From Paracraurococcus lichenis (lineage in GTDB: Bacteria; Pseudomonadota; Alphaproteobacteria; Acetobacterales; Acetobacteraceae), in contig NZ_JAUTWS010000001.1 of assembly GCF_030657435.1 (NCBI RefSeq), positions 62,001-126,000 of the forward strand: a stretch of DNA of 64,000 nucleotides. The letters run 5' to 3'. A program made the position numbers and the translations under genes. The notes beneath the pieces are model-generated. The model worked only from the letters and a program-made list of their open reading frames with translations. It had not been told where the DNA came from and searched no databases. Of the stretch, positions 8,103 to 16,860 are shown piece after piece; position 1 is the first letter of the stretch; the number at the start of each line of letters is the position of its first letter.

Positions 8103-9352
8103 CAGGTCTCGCCCAGGGCGCGGCCGACGGTGCGCTGCAGCGCCGCCTCGTCCGGCACCTCCGGCGCGTAGTAGCCGGCGGCCTTCTTGGCCTCGATCTC
8201 GACGCTGGCATCGGGCGGGATGCGGTTGGCGGGGATGGGCACGCGCTCGCCGATCTCGATGCCCTGCCCGACCATGGCGTCGTGCTTCATGTTGGACATG
8301 GAGACGAGGCGGTGGATCTTCGTGATGCCGAGCCAGTGCAGCACATCCGGCATGAGCTGCTGGAAGCGCGCATCCTGCACGCCGGCGACGCATTCCGTCC
8401 GCTCGAAATAGGTCGCGGCCTGGTCGCCGCCCTCCTGCCGCTTGCGGGCGTTGTAGACGAGGAACTTGGTCACCTCGCCGAGCGCGCGGCCTTCCTTGCG
8501 GTTGTAGACGACGAGGCCCACGCCGCCCTCCTGCGCCGCGCGCACGCTCTCCTCGATGCCGTGGATCAGGTAGGGCCGGCAGGTGCAGATGTCGGAGCCG
8601 AAGACGTCCGAGCCATTGCACTCGTCATGCACCCGGCAGGTCAGCGGCACGCGGCGGTCGGCGAGCTTCGCCGGGTCGCCGAAGATGTAGACGCTGATGC
8701 CGCCGATCGGCGGCAGGAAGACCGAGAGGTCCGGGCGCGTGACGAGCTCCGGGTACATCCCGCCGGTCTGCTCGAAGAGCGTGCGGCGGAGCTGGTGTTC
8801 CTGCACGCCGAAGCGCTCGGCGATGCCGGGCAGCCACCAGACGGGATCGACGGCGGCCTTGGTGACGGAGATGTCGCCGCCGGGATGCAGGATGACGCCG
8901 TCCGGCCGGAGATCGCCGGTCGGCAGCAGGGCGTTCAGCTCGGCCATGTTCAGCCGGGCGCGGGTGATCGCGATGGTCGGGCGGATGTCGATGCCCTCGG
9001 CGATCGCGTCGCCGAAGGCCTCGCCCACCACATGGCCCCAGGGGTCGAGGGAGACGATCTTCCCCGGCTCCGTCCATTGCGGGTACGGCCCGATGGGCGT
9101 GACGGGATGGGTGTTCGACAGGTCCGGCCGCTGCAGCGGGGAGAGCGCGCCGGAGGAGACGGCGAGCGCCCGGTAGAGCGAGTAGGAGCCGCCATGGGTG
9201 CCGATGACGTTGCGGTCCTGCGGCCGCGTGACCGAGCCGATGACGGGCCCGCGCGTGGCCGGCGTCGCGGCGCCCCAGGCGAGCTGCCAGCGATGCGCCT
9301 GCGGCTCCGGGTGCGAGGTCAGGCGGATATGGCGGGGCTGATTGATGCTCAT
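8102..9352 (-). CDS. GTP cyclohydrolase II-like enzyme, URC1 type
   Basis: A 416-residue protein with a GTP cyclohydrolase II domain at about 215-400. Cys245, Cys256 and Cys258 in RVHDEC...DICTC keep exactly the C-x10-C-x-C spacing of the zinc ligands of E. coli RibA. The catalytic loop reads EGRALGEV (287-294) instead of the RibA EGRGIGL, so the key Arg is kept but the loop differs. There is no RibB domain; an N-terminal region of about 200 residues specific to URC1-like proteins replaces it. In yeast, URC1 acts in uracil catabolism, not in riboflavin synthesis. ATG 9352 was chosen over a TTG at 9406 because of codon choice and alignment. It is coupled to URC4 and divergent from a Bug receptor. 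Confidence 0.86.
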   Translation of the reverse strand: MSINQPRHIRLTSHPEPQAHRWQLAWGAATPATRGPVIGSVTRPQDRNVIGTHGGSYSLYRALAVSSGALSPLQRPDLSNTHPVTPIGPYPQWTEPGKIVSLDPWGHVVGEAFGDAIAEGIDIRPTIAITRARLNMAELNALLPTGDLRPDGVILHPGGDISVTKAAVDPVWWLPGIAERFGVQEHQLRRTLFEQTGGMYPELVTRPDLSVFLPPIGGISVYIFGDPAKLADRRVPLTCRVHDECNGSDVFGSDICTCRPYLIHGIEESVRAAQEGGVGLVVYNRKEGRALGEVTKFLVYNARKRQEGGDQAATYFERTECVAGVQDARFQQLMPDVLHWLGITKIHRLVSMSNMKHDAMVGQGIEIGERVPIPANRIPPDASVEIEAKKAAGYYAPEVPDEAALQRTVGRALGET

Positions 9353-9542
9353 GCGCGTCCGTTGCGTCCAGGTCGGCAATGTCGGGCGGAGGCCGCGGCG
9401 CGGCAAGTGCCGTGAGGGTCAAGGCCCTGCCATGCCGCTTGGCAGGCGCGGGTGACCGGATCCTTACCGTCCTGGGCGATGCCGTTCTGCTCCGCTACAG
9501 AATGCCGGACGCCGCCGGCCCGACCGGCGGGGGAGGAACCGC

Positions 9543-10547
9543 ATGACCCATCGCCTTAACCATCGGGCGGGCCGCTCCGGGCCACCGCGCCTCGGCCGCC
9601 GCCTCGCGCTCGGCCTCGCCGGTGCCGCGCTGGCCGCGCCGGCGCTCCGCGCCCAGTCCGCCGCCATCCGCATCATCGTCCCCTTCGCGCCCGGGGGCTC
9701 CACCGACGCGGTCGCGCGGCTGGCCGCGCCGGGCCTCACCCAGCGGCTCGGCCATCCGGTGATCGTCGAGAACCGCTCGGGCGCCGCCGGCGCCATCGGG
9801 ACGGAGGCGGTGGTGAAGGCGGCGCCGGACGGCCAGACCTGGCTGCTCACCTTCGACAGCCATGCCGTGCTGCCCGCGCTGCTGCCGAACCTCGCCTTCA
9901 ACATCACCCGCGACCTCGACCCGGTGATGCTGATCGGCGGCGCGCCTTATGTCCTGGCGACGCGGCCGGACCGGCCCTTCCGCAGCCTTTCGGAGTTCGT
10001 CGCGGCGGCGAAGGCGCAGCCGGACGCGATCTCCTACGGCTCGACCGGCAACGGCACCATCGGGCACCTGACGATGGTGCTACTGCAGTCGCGGACCGGC
10101 ACGCGCATGGCGCATCTGCCCTATCGCGGCGGCGGCCTCGCGGTGAACGACACGGTGGCCGGGCATGTGGATGCCATGATCGGCAGCGCCGCCCTCGTCG
10201 CGCCGCATATCGCCGGCGGCACGCTGCGGGCGCTGGCGCAATTCGGGCCGACGCGGCTGCCGGCGCTGGCGCCGGTGGAGACGGCGGAGGAAGCCGGCTT
10301 CCCCGGCCTGCAGGCGGAGGCCTGGTGGGGCGTCTTCGCGCCCTCCGGCACGCCGACCTCCGGCATCGACCGCATGAACGCGGCGCTGCGCGAGAGCCTG
10401 ACGGAGGAGCGGGTGCGCCGGCAGATGGAGGAGACGCAGCAGGCCCGCCTGGTGCTGTCGGACCCGGCGGGGCTGCGGACCTTTCTCGATCGCCAGATCG
10501 AGGTCTGGGGCGGCGTGGTCCGCAGCAACGCCATCCGCGCGGACTGA
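9543..10547 (+). CDS. Bug/TctC-type tripartite tricarboxylate receptor
   Basis: A 334-residue periplasmic binding protein. An Arg-rich signal peptide (about 1-38, ending APALRAQ) is followed by the family start IRIIVPFAPGGSTDAVARL, the VIVENRSGAAGAIG block and DGQTWLLTF. GGAGG lies seven bases before the ATG. It is a second orphan Bug receptor without TctAB partners. It diverges from the URC1-URC4 genes across 190 bases, so a role in importing a pyrimidine-related or carboxylate compound is possible, but the sequence does not show the ligand. Confidence 0.92.
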   Translation: MTHRLNHRAGRSGPPRLGRRLALGLAGAALAAPALRAQSAAIRIIVPFAPGGSTDAVARLAAPGLTQRLGHPVIVENRSGAAGAIGTEAVVKAAPDGQTWLLTFDSHAVLPALLPNLAFNITRDLDPVMLIGGAPYVLATRPDRPFRSLSEFVAAAKAQPDAISYGSTGNGTIGHLTMVLLQSRTGTRMAHLPYRGGGLAVNDTVAGHVDAMIGSAALVAPHIAGGTLRALAQFGPTRLPALAPVETAEEAGFPGLQAEAWWGVFAPSGTPTSGIDRMNAALRESLTEERVRRQMEETQQARLVLSDPAGLRTFLDRQIEVWGGVVRSNAIRAD

Positions 10548-10606
10548 GCGGGGCAACCGTCGCCTCCCGCGCGGCGTTCGCCGCCGCGACGATGGAGGAG
10601 ATGGCG

Positions 10607-11170
10607 ATGCGCAGAGTCCTGGCCGTGACGGCGGCCGCCCTACTGGCCTGGGCGCCGGCCCAGGTGCTGGCGCAGTCCCCGCCGGCGCAGTCACAGCAGG
10701 AGACGGCCCGCCAGGCGGCCCCCGCCACCGGCCCGGCCGCCGACCTGCAGGCCTATGCGCTGGTGCTGCAGGGGGCCGAGCAGCGCCTCGCCCAGGCGAA
10801 GGAGCGGCATGCGGCCGGGCGCACCTCCAGCCAGGAGGGCGCCTTCTCGCAGGAGCGGATCGACCTGATGCAGACCCTGCGCGGCGCCTGGCACGACATG
10901 CAGCGGGTGCCGCCCGCCTTCGCCGAGACGGAGGCCTACCAGTCGGCGCAGCAGCGCATGCGCCAGGAATTCGGCGAGGTCGGGCCGGACCGCTCGCTCT
11001 CCAAGGAGAAGGCCGACACCGCCGCGCAGGATGCGCTGCAGGTGCTCTCGGACCTGCGCGGGCAGGTGGTCTCGGCCGCGGGGCAGGCGGGCGCGCCGAT
11101 GGCGGCGCCGGCCGTGCAGGGCGGCGGGGCCAATGCCGGCGGGGCTACGCCGCCGCCGGGGCAGCGCTGA
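10607..11170 (+). CDS. Exported hypothetical protein
   Basis: A 187-residue protein that I do not assign to a named family. It begins with a clear signal peptide, MRRVLAVTAAALLAWAPAQVLAQ. The mature part (30-150) is charged and helical, with many Gln, Ala and Glu residues. The last 35 residues are Gly/Ala/Pro-rich and probably unstructured. Three ATG codons lie close together (10592, 10601, 10607); the third was chosen because GGAGGAG lies six bases upstream and it starts the signal peptide. It follows the Bug receptor by 59 bases. Its 3' end overlaps that of the convergent flavin monooxygenase gene by 26 bases. Confidence 0.72.
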   Translation: MRRVLAVTAAALLAWAPAQVLAQSPPAQSQQETARQAAPATGPAADLQAYALVLQGAEQRLAQAKERHAAGRTSSQEGAFSQERIDLMQTLRGAWHDMQRVPPAFAETEAYQSAQQRMRQEFGEVGPDRSLSKEKADTAAQDALQVLSDLRGQVVSAAGQAGAPMAAPAVQGGGANAGGATPPPGQR

Positions 11171-12179
11171 GCCCGAAGGCCTCCGCCAGCAGCCGGTAGC
11201 TGCGCTGGCGCGCCGCCGGATCATGGCAGGGGGTCAGCACCGCGACCTCGTCAGCGCCATGCGCCGCGGCCAGCGCCTCGAGCTTCGCCTTCACCTGCTC
11301 CGGCGCGCCGACGATGGCGCGCGCCCGGAGCGGCGCGAGATGCGCCCGCTCGGCCTCGGAATAGGGATAGGCCTCGGCCTCCTCGACGCTCGGCAGCGGC
11401 GGGAAGCGGCCGGTGTCGCGGAACAGCCGCCAGAGCTCGCGCGAGCGATAGAGCCGCCAGGCCTCCGCCTCGGTCTCCGCGGTCAGGGCGAAGACGCCGA
11501 GCGCGGCCTGCGGCGCGGCGAGGCGGCCGGGCAGGTGGGGGAAGGGGCGGAAGCCCTCGCGGTAGGTCGCCATGGCCTGCTCGCTGCCGCGCTCGCCGAT
11601 GAAATGCGCGAAGCAGTAGGGCAGGCCGAACCAGGCCGCGACCTGCGCGCCGTAGTCGCTGGACCCGAGGATCCAGACCTGCGGCCGCGTCGGCACCTGC
11701 GGATTGGCGGCGACGGCGCGGAAGGGATGGCCCTCGTGCAGCCCGTCGCCGAGCCAGCCCAGCAGGTCCATGACCTGGTTCGGGAAGCGCTCGGCGGCCT
11801 CATTGGCGTTCGGGTTCAGCGCGAAGGCGGTGCGGCCGTCGCTGCCCGGCGCCCGGCCGAGGCCGAGATCGATCCGCCCCGGCGCGATGGCCTCGGCGAC
11901 CTTGAACTGCTCGGCGACCTTCAGCGCGGAATAGTGCGGCAGCATGACGCCGGCGGTGCCGACCCGGATGCGCCGCGTGGTGGCGGCGATGGCGGCGACC
12001 AGCATCTCGGGCGCCGCGCCGGCATGGGCGCCGCTGTTGTGGTGCTCGGCCAGCCAGTAGCGGCCATAGCCCCAGTCATCCGCGAGGCGGGCGAGGGCGA
12101 GGGTTTCCCGGATCGCCTCGTCCGCGCCGCGGCCCGAGGCGATGGTGGACTGGTCGAGGATGGCAAGGCCGAGGCTCAT
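11145..12179 (-). CDS. LLM class flavin-dependent oxidoreductase
   Basis: A 344-residue luciferase-like monooxygenase. The start MSLGLAILDQSTIA and the blocks RLADDWGYGRYWLAEHHNSG, TRRIRVGTAGVMLPHYSALKVAEQF and IDLGLGRAPGSDGRTAFAL are those of the MsnO8/YhbW-type family, which uses reduced flavin supplied by a partner reductase. The HHN triad-like segment near residues 45-47 is typical. It is a cytosolic TIM-barrel enzyme with unknown substrate. No flavin reductase is adjacent; the closest flavoprotein is the PNPOx-like gene at 4362. The 3' end overlaps the convergent exported-protein gene. Confidence 0.9.
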   Translation of the reverse strand: MSLGLAILDQSTIASGRGADEAIRETLALARLADDWGYGRYWLAEHHNSGAHAGAAPEMLVAAIAATTRRIRVGTAGVMLPHYSALKVAEQFKVAEAIAPGRIDLGLGRAPGSDGRTAFALNPNANEAAERFPNQVMDLLGWLGDGLHEGHPFRAVAANPQVPTRPQVWILGSSDYGAQVAAWFGLPYCFAHFIGERGSEQAMATYREGFRPFPHLPGRLAAPQAALGVFALTAETEAEAWRLYRSRELWRLFRDTGRFPPLPSVEEAEAYPYSEAERAHLAPLRARAIVGAPEQVKAKLEALAAAHGADEVAVLTPCHDPAARQRSYRLLAEAFGLSAAPAAA

Positions 12180-12222
12180 GCCCCGGAGTGTAGCGGTGCC
12201 ATCCCCGCCGGGAAGGGTACCT

Positions 12223-13071
12223 CTACAGGATGAAGTCGCTGGCCGAGAGGGCGTGGTAGCCGTCGAGCCGCAGGATGCCGCCCGGGTCGTCCGGCGTCCC
12301 GTGGAGCTGGCCGAGGAAGATGAAGTTCACTTCGACCAGCGTCGCATCATCGGTGTGCACCACATGGATCTCCGGCCCGGTGCCGGTGAAGGGTGCCTCG
12401 CCGAGGAAGGTGAAGGGCAGGGCCGTGTTGTTGCCGGTCCGCAGCAGGGAGACGTCCAGCTTGTCCACGCCGTCCTGGAAGTCGAGGATCCGGTCGGACT
12501 TGTCCATCCAGGTCCCGGGCAGGGTCGGCGCGAAATATCCCAGGCGGAACACGTCGGCGCCCCCGCCGCCCACCAGGATGTCGGCGCCGCCGCTGCCGAA
12601 CAGGGTATCGTTGCCGGCGCCGCCCAGCAGCGTGTCGTTGCCGAGATTGCCTTCGAGCGAATCATCGCCCCGGCCGCCGATCAGCAGGTTGTCGTCCGGG
12701 AAGGTCTCCAGCCCGTAGCGGCCGCCGACCAGGGTATCGTTGCCGGCACCGCCCAGCAGCGTGTCGTTGCCCCAGCCGCCCGAGAGGGAATCGTCGCCCG
12801 ACCCGCCCGAGAGGTAGTCGTTGCCGATGCCGCCGGCCAGGGTATCCCTGCCGGCGCCGCCCAGCAGCGTGTCGTTGTCCGGCAGATCGACGATCTTGCC
12901 GTCCGGCCCATAGGGCGATTCCGGCCCGCCGGTCAGGAAGTCGTTGCCGCCATGGCCGAGGAGGAGATCATTGCCTCGTCCGCCGTCGAGCCTGTCGTCG
13001 TTCGCCTTACCCAAGAGGACGTCCGGTCCGTCCCCGCCTGTGAGAGTGATACCCGGGACCCCTGCTGGCAT
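12223..13071 (-). CDS. RTX-type calcium-binding repeat protein
   Basis: A 282-residue protein built of about a dozen glycine- and aspartate-rich nonapeptides of the GGxGxDxLx type between residues 10 and 180, for example [13 protein letters not shown]. These form a calcium-binding beta roll. The C-terminal part GGADVFRL...[16 protein letters not shown] is the usual tail of type I secreted RTX proteins. There is no N-terminal signal peptide, as expected for type I secretion. No ABC/HlyD-type secretion genes lie in the window, so it would have to use a system encoded elsewhere. No catalytic domain is visible; it could be a small surface or matrix protein. Confidence 0.88.
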   Translation of the reverse strand: MPAGVPGITLTGGDGPDVLLGKANDDRLDGGRGNDLLLGHGGNDFLTGGPESPYGPDGKIVDLPDNDTLLGGAGRDTLAGGIGNDYLSGGSGDDSLSGGWGNDTLLGGAGNDTLVGGRYGLETFPDDNLLIGGRGDDSLEGNLGNDTLLGGAGNDTLFGSGGADILVGGGGADVFRLGYFAPTLPGTWMDKSDRILDFQDGVDKLDVSLLRTGNNTALPFTFLGEAPFTGTGPEIHVVHTDDATLVEVNFIFLGQLHGTPDDPGGILRLDGYHALSASDFIL

Positions 13072-13152
13072 GCGCGGCTCCTCCGCCTTGCGAGAAGAAC
13101 GCTAGCGCCGGATCGGACCGGGCCGGAGACAAGGCCGCGGGAGGTCCGTGCG

Positions 13153-13551
13153 TCAGGTCACCACGACGAGTTGCAGCCCGAGAGGCTTCGCCATGGCGGC
13201 GAAGTCACGGTCGCTCTGCAGCAGCGGCACGGCATGGGCGATGCACCAAGTCGCGATGATCAGGTCGGGCGTGCGGCGCGGGGTGATGCCGAGGGCGCGC
13301 AGGCGCCGATAATGCGCGGCGCCCTGTACGGCGAGCGCGTCATCCAGCATCGCGGCGATGTCGAAGCTGCGCAGCCAGCGCTCGATGCTGCGCGCCCGGT
13401 CCTCGCTGGAGGCGCCCTGCAAGGCCTCGAGCAGCACGATGTCGCCGACGACGATGCGCTCGCTGGCGGCAAGGCGGATGAAGGCGCGAGCGGCCGGAGA
13501 GTCCACCCGCCGGATGACGTCGATCAGGACGCTGGTATCGACGGCGATCAG
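13153..13551 (-). CDS. vapC: VapC-type PIN domain toxin
   Basis: A PIN-domain ribonuclease of 132 residues. The acidic active-site residues are visible: Asp in IAVDTSVLIDV near the N-terminus, Glu in VLLEAL, Asp in TPDLIIATW and Asp in SDRDF. VapC toxins cleave specific RNAs and are held inactive by VapB. The reading frame has no ATG, GTG or TTG near the natural start. The best start is CTG 13551, which overlaps the antitoxin stop in CTGA and gives the family's normal length. Translation would be coupled to VapB. The start codon is the uncertain point; the gene identity is not. Confidence 0.85.
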   Translation of the reverse strand: MIAVDTSVLIDVIRRVDSPAARAFIRLAASERIVVGDIVLLEALQGASSEDRARSIERWLRSFDIAAMLDDALAVQGAAHYRRLRALGITPRRTPDLIIATWCIAHAVPLLQSDRDFAAMAKPLGLQLVVVT

Positions 13552-13778
13552 GGGAGCTTCGCCTGGTCCTCGTGCAAGGCCCAGTCCCGCGGTTCGTCCT
13601 CGGGCGGCGCCTGCCAGTCGGGATCGCTCCCCCAGAGCGCCTGCACCGCCTCCCGCTGCCGCGCCAGCCGGACCAGCAGGCGCAGCCCTTCCTCGACGGC
13701 CGCCTTCTTGGTCGGGTGGGCGCCCAGGCGCATCGCCTCGGCGATCAGGGCATCGTCGATCTCGATGTTCGTGCGCAT
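13548..13778 (-). CDS. vapB: VapB-family antitoxin
   Basis: A 76-residue protein with the pattern MRTNIEIDDALIAEAMRLG then TKKAAVEEGLRLLVRLARQ, typical of the VapB (PF09957-like) antitoxins: a ribbon-helix-helix N-terminal half that binds DNA and a C-terminal tail (QAPPEDEPRDWAL) that wraps the toxin. An in-frame ATG 12 codons upstream exists, but 13778 gives the standard start. It is first in a two-gene unit with the PIN toxin and likely represses the unit's own promoter in the short gap upstream (13779-13818). VapBC modules can act as small mobile or stress modules; no mobility genes accompany it. Confidence 0.87.
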   Translation of the reverse strand: MRTNIEIDDALIAEAMRLGAHPTKKAAVEEGLRLLVRLARQREAVQALWGSDPDWQAPPEDEPRDWALHEDQAKLP

Positions 13779-13818
13779 GGGCCGATGTGTACCACTTCCC
13801 CGCATAATACACAAGAAC

Positions 13819-15291
13819 TCAGAACGCCACCCGACCGAACAGCGCCGTCAGCGCGGCAAACAGCGCGCCGCCGACGAGGAAGCCGACCAGCGTGCCGTTC
13901 ATCCGGACATATTGCAGGTCGCGGCCCACCCGCAGCTCGATCTTGTCGGTGACCTGGGCCGTGTCCCAGCCCGCCACCACCTGGGCGATGAAGCCCGCAA
14001 GCTGCTGCCGCGCCGAGGGCAGCAGGGTGGCCAGGAAGCGCTGCACCCCGTGGTTCAGCCGCTCCCGCGCCGCGGGATCCTCGGCCAGCAGGTTGCCGGC
14101 ATTGCGGAATGCGCCCTCCAGCAAAGTCACGGTCCGGCCCTGCGGGTTGGCGGCATCGGCGACCAGCGCCGCGCGCAGGCGGTCCCAGACATCGCCCAGC
14201 CAGGCCGTGACGGTCGGATGGGACATGGCGCTGCGCATGGCCCGGCCGAGTGCCGCCGCCCGCTCCGGGTCGGTCTCGAGCCGCTCGACCTCGCCCTTGA
14301 TCCATTCCTCGAAGGCGTGGCGGAGGTCGCTGTCATCCGCCTCCATCCGGGCGAGCTCGGCATTCACCGCCGCCAGCACCCGGCCGGCGACCGCCGCGCC
14401 CAGCGCCCAGCCGACCAGGCGGCCGCCCTCCTCGCGCACCCGGACCTCGATGGCGTTGCGGAGCTGGTCCTCCTTCTCGACCAGCAGGCGGCGGAGCTCG
14501 CGGATCGCCAGGTCGAAGACCTCCTGGTGCTTGCCGCCCTCGACCAGGGTGCGGAGCGCCCGGGCCACGATCCGGGCGCCGCCCGGGCCGCCGGCCAGGC
14601 GCGGCAGCAGCCGGCCCATCAGGCGCCGGGCGCGGCCGTCCTCGAGGCTCGCCAGCAGCCGCGGCATGGCGGTGGCGATCGCCTCGGCCGCCGGGCGGGC
14701 GGTCGCCGGGTCGGCCATGAAGCCGCGGAGAATGCCGGCGAGGTCCAGCCGGCCCAGCACGCGGGCCACCTCGGCCTCGGTGAAGACATGGTTGGCGACG
14801 AAGCGGCCGAGGCCCTGGCCCAGCCGCTCCTTCTGCCGCGGGATGATGGCGGTATGCGGAATCGGCAGGCCGAGCGGCCGGCGGAACAGCGCCGTCACCG
14901 CGAACCAGTCGGCGATGCCGCCGACCACGCCGGCCTTGGCGGCGGCCTGCAGCAGGTCGGCCCAGTAGCCCGGGGGCAATTGGTAGGCGCCCAGCATGAT
15001 CCCGACCATCATCAGCAGCAGGCCGGTGGCGATGGCGCGGTGCCGCGCCAGGGCGCGCCGCAGCGGCGCGTCCGGATCGGCGACGGCGATGCTCCGCGGC
15101 GGCGGGGGTGGGGGTGGGGCCGCGGCGGCGCCCTCCGGCGCCACGGCCGCCGGGCGCAGGGTCAGGGGGGGTGGCGCCGCCATAGACCCCGTGGGGTCCT
15201 CCGGCCGCTCGTCTTCCAGCACGGCCGCGGCCGCGCGCGCCGGGATTGCGCCGCCTTCGGGGGCGGGCCCGGCCGTCTCATCCTTCGTCAT
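13819..15291 (-). CDS. DUF445 family membrane protein
   Basis: A 490-residue protein. After a Pro/Ala-rich cytoplasmic leader (1-75), a membrane helix follows in the HRAIATGLLLMMVGIMLGAY region. Next is the DUF445 hallmark GGIADWFAVTALFRRPLGLPIPHTAIIPRQKERLG. A long helical, charged middle part (about 150-460) follows. A second membrane segment closes the protein at LVGFLVGGALFAALTALF. The function of the family is not established. ATG 15291 was preferred to an upstream start at 15351, which would overlap the region before the pyrophosphatase gene. It lies in the same direction and just downstream of ppa (66 bases). Confidence 0.85.
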   Translation of the reverse strand: MTKDETAGPAPEGGAIPARAAAAVLEDERPEDPTGSMAAPPPLTLRPAAVAPEGAAAAPPPPPPPRSIAVADPDAPLRRALARHRAIATGLLLMMVGIMLGAYQLPPGYWADLLQAAAKAGVVGGIADWFAVTALFRRPLGLPIPHTAIIPRQKERLGQGLGRFVANHVFTEAEVARVLGRLDLAGILRGFMADPATARPAAEAIATAMPRLLASLEDGRARRLMGRLLPRLAGGPGGARIVARALRTLVEGGKHQEVFDLAIRELRRLLVEKEDQLRNAIEVRVREEGGRLVGWALGAAVAGRVLAAVNAELARMEADDSDLRHAFEEWIKGEVERLETDPERAAALGRAMRSAMSHPTVTAWLGDVWDRLRAALVADAANPQGRTVTLLEGAFRNAGNLLAEDPAARERLNHGVQRFLATLLPSARQQLAGFIAQVVAGWDTAQVTDKIELRVGRDLQYVRMNGTLVGFLVGGALFAALTALFGRVAF

Positions 15292-15357
15292 CGGCGCGCC
15301 AGATGGGGCGGCGCGCCGCTGCCTGCGAGGGCCGCGACGGCCGCGTGCCACCTCTGT

Positions 15358-15894
15358 TCAGCCCTTGCTGCTCTTGTTGCGCTCGATGGCCTCGAGGATC
15401 AGGCGCTTCGCCTCGGCGGCATCGCCCCAGCCCGCCACCTTCACCCACTTGCCGGGCTCGAGATCCTTGTAGTGCTCGAAGAAGTGCTGGATCTGGTCGA
15501 GCGTGATCTGCGGCAGGTCCGAGTAGTTGTGGATCCGCTCGTAGCGCTTGGTCAGCTTCGGCACCGGCACGGCGATGATCTTCTCGTCCCCGCCGCCATC
15601 GTCCTCCATCTTGAGGACGCCAACCGGGCGGACGGCGATGACCGCGCCCGGCACGATCGGGCGGGTATTGGCGATCAGCACGTCGATCGGGTCGCCGTCC
15701 TCGGACAGGGTATGCGGGACGAAGCCGTAATTCCCGGGATAGCGCATCGGCGTGTAGAGGAAGCGGTCCACGATCAGCGTGCCGGCCTCCTTGTCCATCT
15801 CGTACTTGATGGGCTCGCCCCCGATGGCGACCTCCACGATGACGTTGACGTCCTCGGGCGGGTTCTTGCCGATGGGAATGGCGTCGATACGCAT
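15358..15894 (-). CDS. ppa: Inorganic pyrophosphatase (family I)
   Basis: A 178-residue soluble enzyme that hydrolyses pyrophosphate to two phosphates and so drives biosynthetic reactions. The signature DGDPIDVL (Asp66, Asp68, Asp71) binds the activating Mg2+ ions, with equivalents in E. coli Ppa at 65, 67 and 70. The blocks [28 protein letters not shown] and [12 protein letters not shown] are all conserved. The ATG has GGAG six bases upstream. The gene is an essential housekeeping function, which supports a chromosomal location for this window. Confidence 0.97.
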   Translation of the reverse strand: MRIDAIPIGKNPPEDVNVIVEVAIGGEPIKYEMDKEAGTLIVDRFLYTPMRYPGNYGFVPHTLSEDGDPIDVLIANTRPIVPGAVIAVRPVGVLKMEDDGGGDEKIIAVPVPKLTKRYERIHNYSDLPQITLDQIQHFFEHYKDLEPGKWVKVAGWGDAAEAKRLILEAIERNKSSKG

Positions 15895-15960
15895 GGTGTT
15901 CTCCGAATATTGCGCCGTGCCGGCGGGCGGCAGGGCCCGCCGGGCCTCTTGCCGCACTGC

Positions 15961-15989
15961 AGCATAACAGGCCTGCCAGCCGGACCGAA
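15961..15989 (-). promoter_or_regulatory. Candidate promoter of ppa
   Basis: On the minus strand TTCGGT (15989-15984) and TATGCT (15966-15961) are separated by 17 bases. The -10 is reasonable, the -35 is poor. The start of transcription would be near 15954, leaving a leader of about 60 bases that contains a 7-base-pair hairpin (15922-15941). Confidence 0.3.
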
Positions 15990-16083
15990 CCCCCCCTTCC
16001 GGGTGGGGGCCGGGGGTCGGCGGGGGGCCGCGCGGCGGCGGTCATGCCAGCTTTGCCCGCCCGGGTCACGCCGCTTCTGCGGA

Positions 16084-16860
16084 CTACAGCAGATCGAGGA
16101 AATTGGGCTGGCCCGTGGCGGCGGTGAGGCCGCCATCGACGGCGAGCGTCACCCCGGTGACATAGGAGGCATCCTCGGAGGCGAGGAAGGCGATGGCCGC
16201 CGCCATCTCCTCCGGCCTGCCGGGCCGGCGCAGGGGGATGCGGCGGTCGTATTCCGCCATGATGTCCGCCCGGCCGGTGAACTTCGTGGTCAGCGGCGTC
16301 GCGGTCAGGCCCGGGCAGACCGCGTTCACCCGCACGCCGTCCCGCGCATGGTCGATCGCCATGTTGCGCGTCAGGTTCACCACGCCGCCCTTGGCCGCGT
16401 TGTAGGCGGCGAAGCCGTAGTCGCCGCGGAGCCCGCTGATGGAGGCGGTGTTGACGATGCAGCCGCCGCGCGCCTTCAGGTGCGGCATGGCGGCGCGGCT
16501 GCCGAAGAAGACGCTGTCGAGGCAGACCGCCAGCACGCGCCGCCAGTTCTCGGTCGAGAGGTCCTCGACCCGGGCGAAGCTGCCGAAGCCCGCATTGTTC
16601 ACCAGCACGTCGAGCCGGCCGAAATGCGTGACGACCTCGGCGACCAGCGAGTTCACCGCCGCCTCCTCCGTCACGTCGCACTCCACCGCATGCAGCCGGG
16701 TGCCGGCGCCGAGCGCCTCCACCTGCGCCGCCAGCGCCTCCGCCCGGTTGTCGGCGATGCAGACGGAGGCGCCCTCCGCCAGGAAGCGCGCGGCTGCCGC
16801 GGCGCCGATGCCGGAGCCGCCGCCGGTGACGAGCACCGCCTTGCCCTCGAACCTGGCCAT
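16084..16860 (-). CDS. SDR family oxidoreductase
   Basis: A 258-residue classical SDR. Cofactor motif TGGGSGIG (12-19), NNAGF near 90, catalytic YNAAKGG near 151-155 and the C-terminal YVTGVTLAVDGG are all present. An acidic residue follows the second strand (IADNRAEAL), which favours NAD over NADP. It is divergent from a zinc alcohol dehydrogenase across 81 bases, so the two may share regulation and act on related alcohols or ketones. The substrate is unknown. ATG 16860 begins the Rossmann domain correctly and longer starts add only low-complexity residues. Confidence 0.88.
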   Translation of the reverse strand: MARFEGKAVLVTGGGSGIGAAAAARFLAEGASVCIADNRAEALAAQVEALGAGTRLHAVECDVTEEAAVNSLVAEVVTHFGRLDVLVNNAGFGSFARVEDLSTENWRRVLAVCLDSVFFGSRAAMPHLKARGGCIVNTASISGLRGDYGFAAYNAAKGGVVNLTRNMAIDHARDGVRVNAVCPGLTATPLTTKFTGRADIMAEYDRRIPLRRPGRPEEMAAAIAFLASEDASYVTGVTLAVDGGLTAATGQPNFLDLL

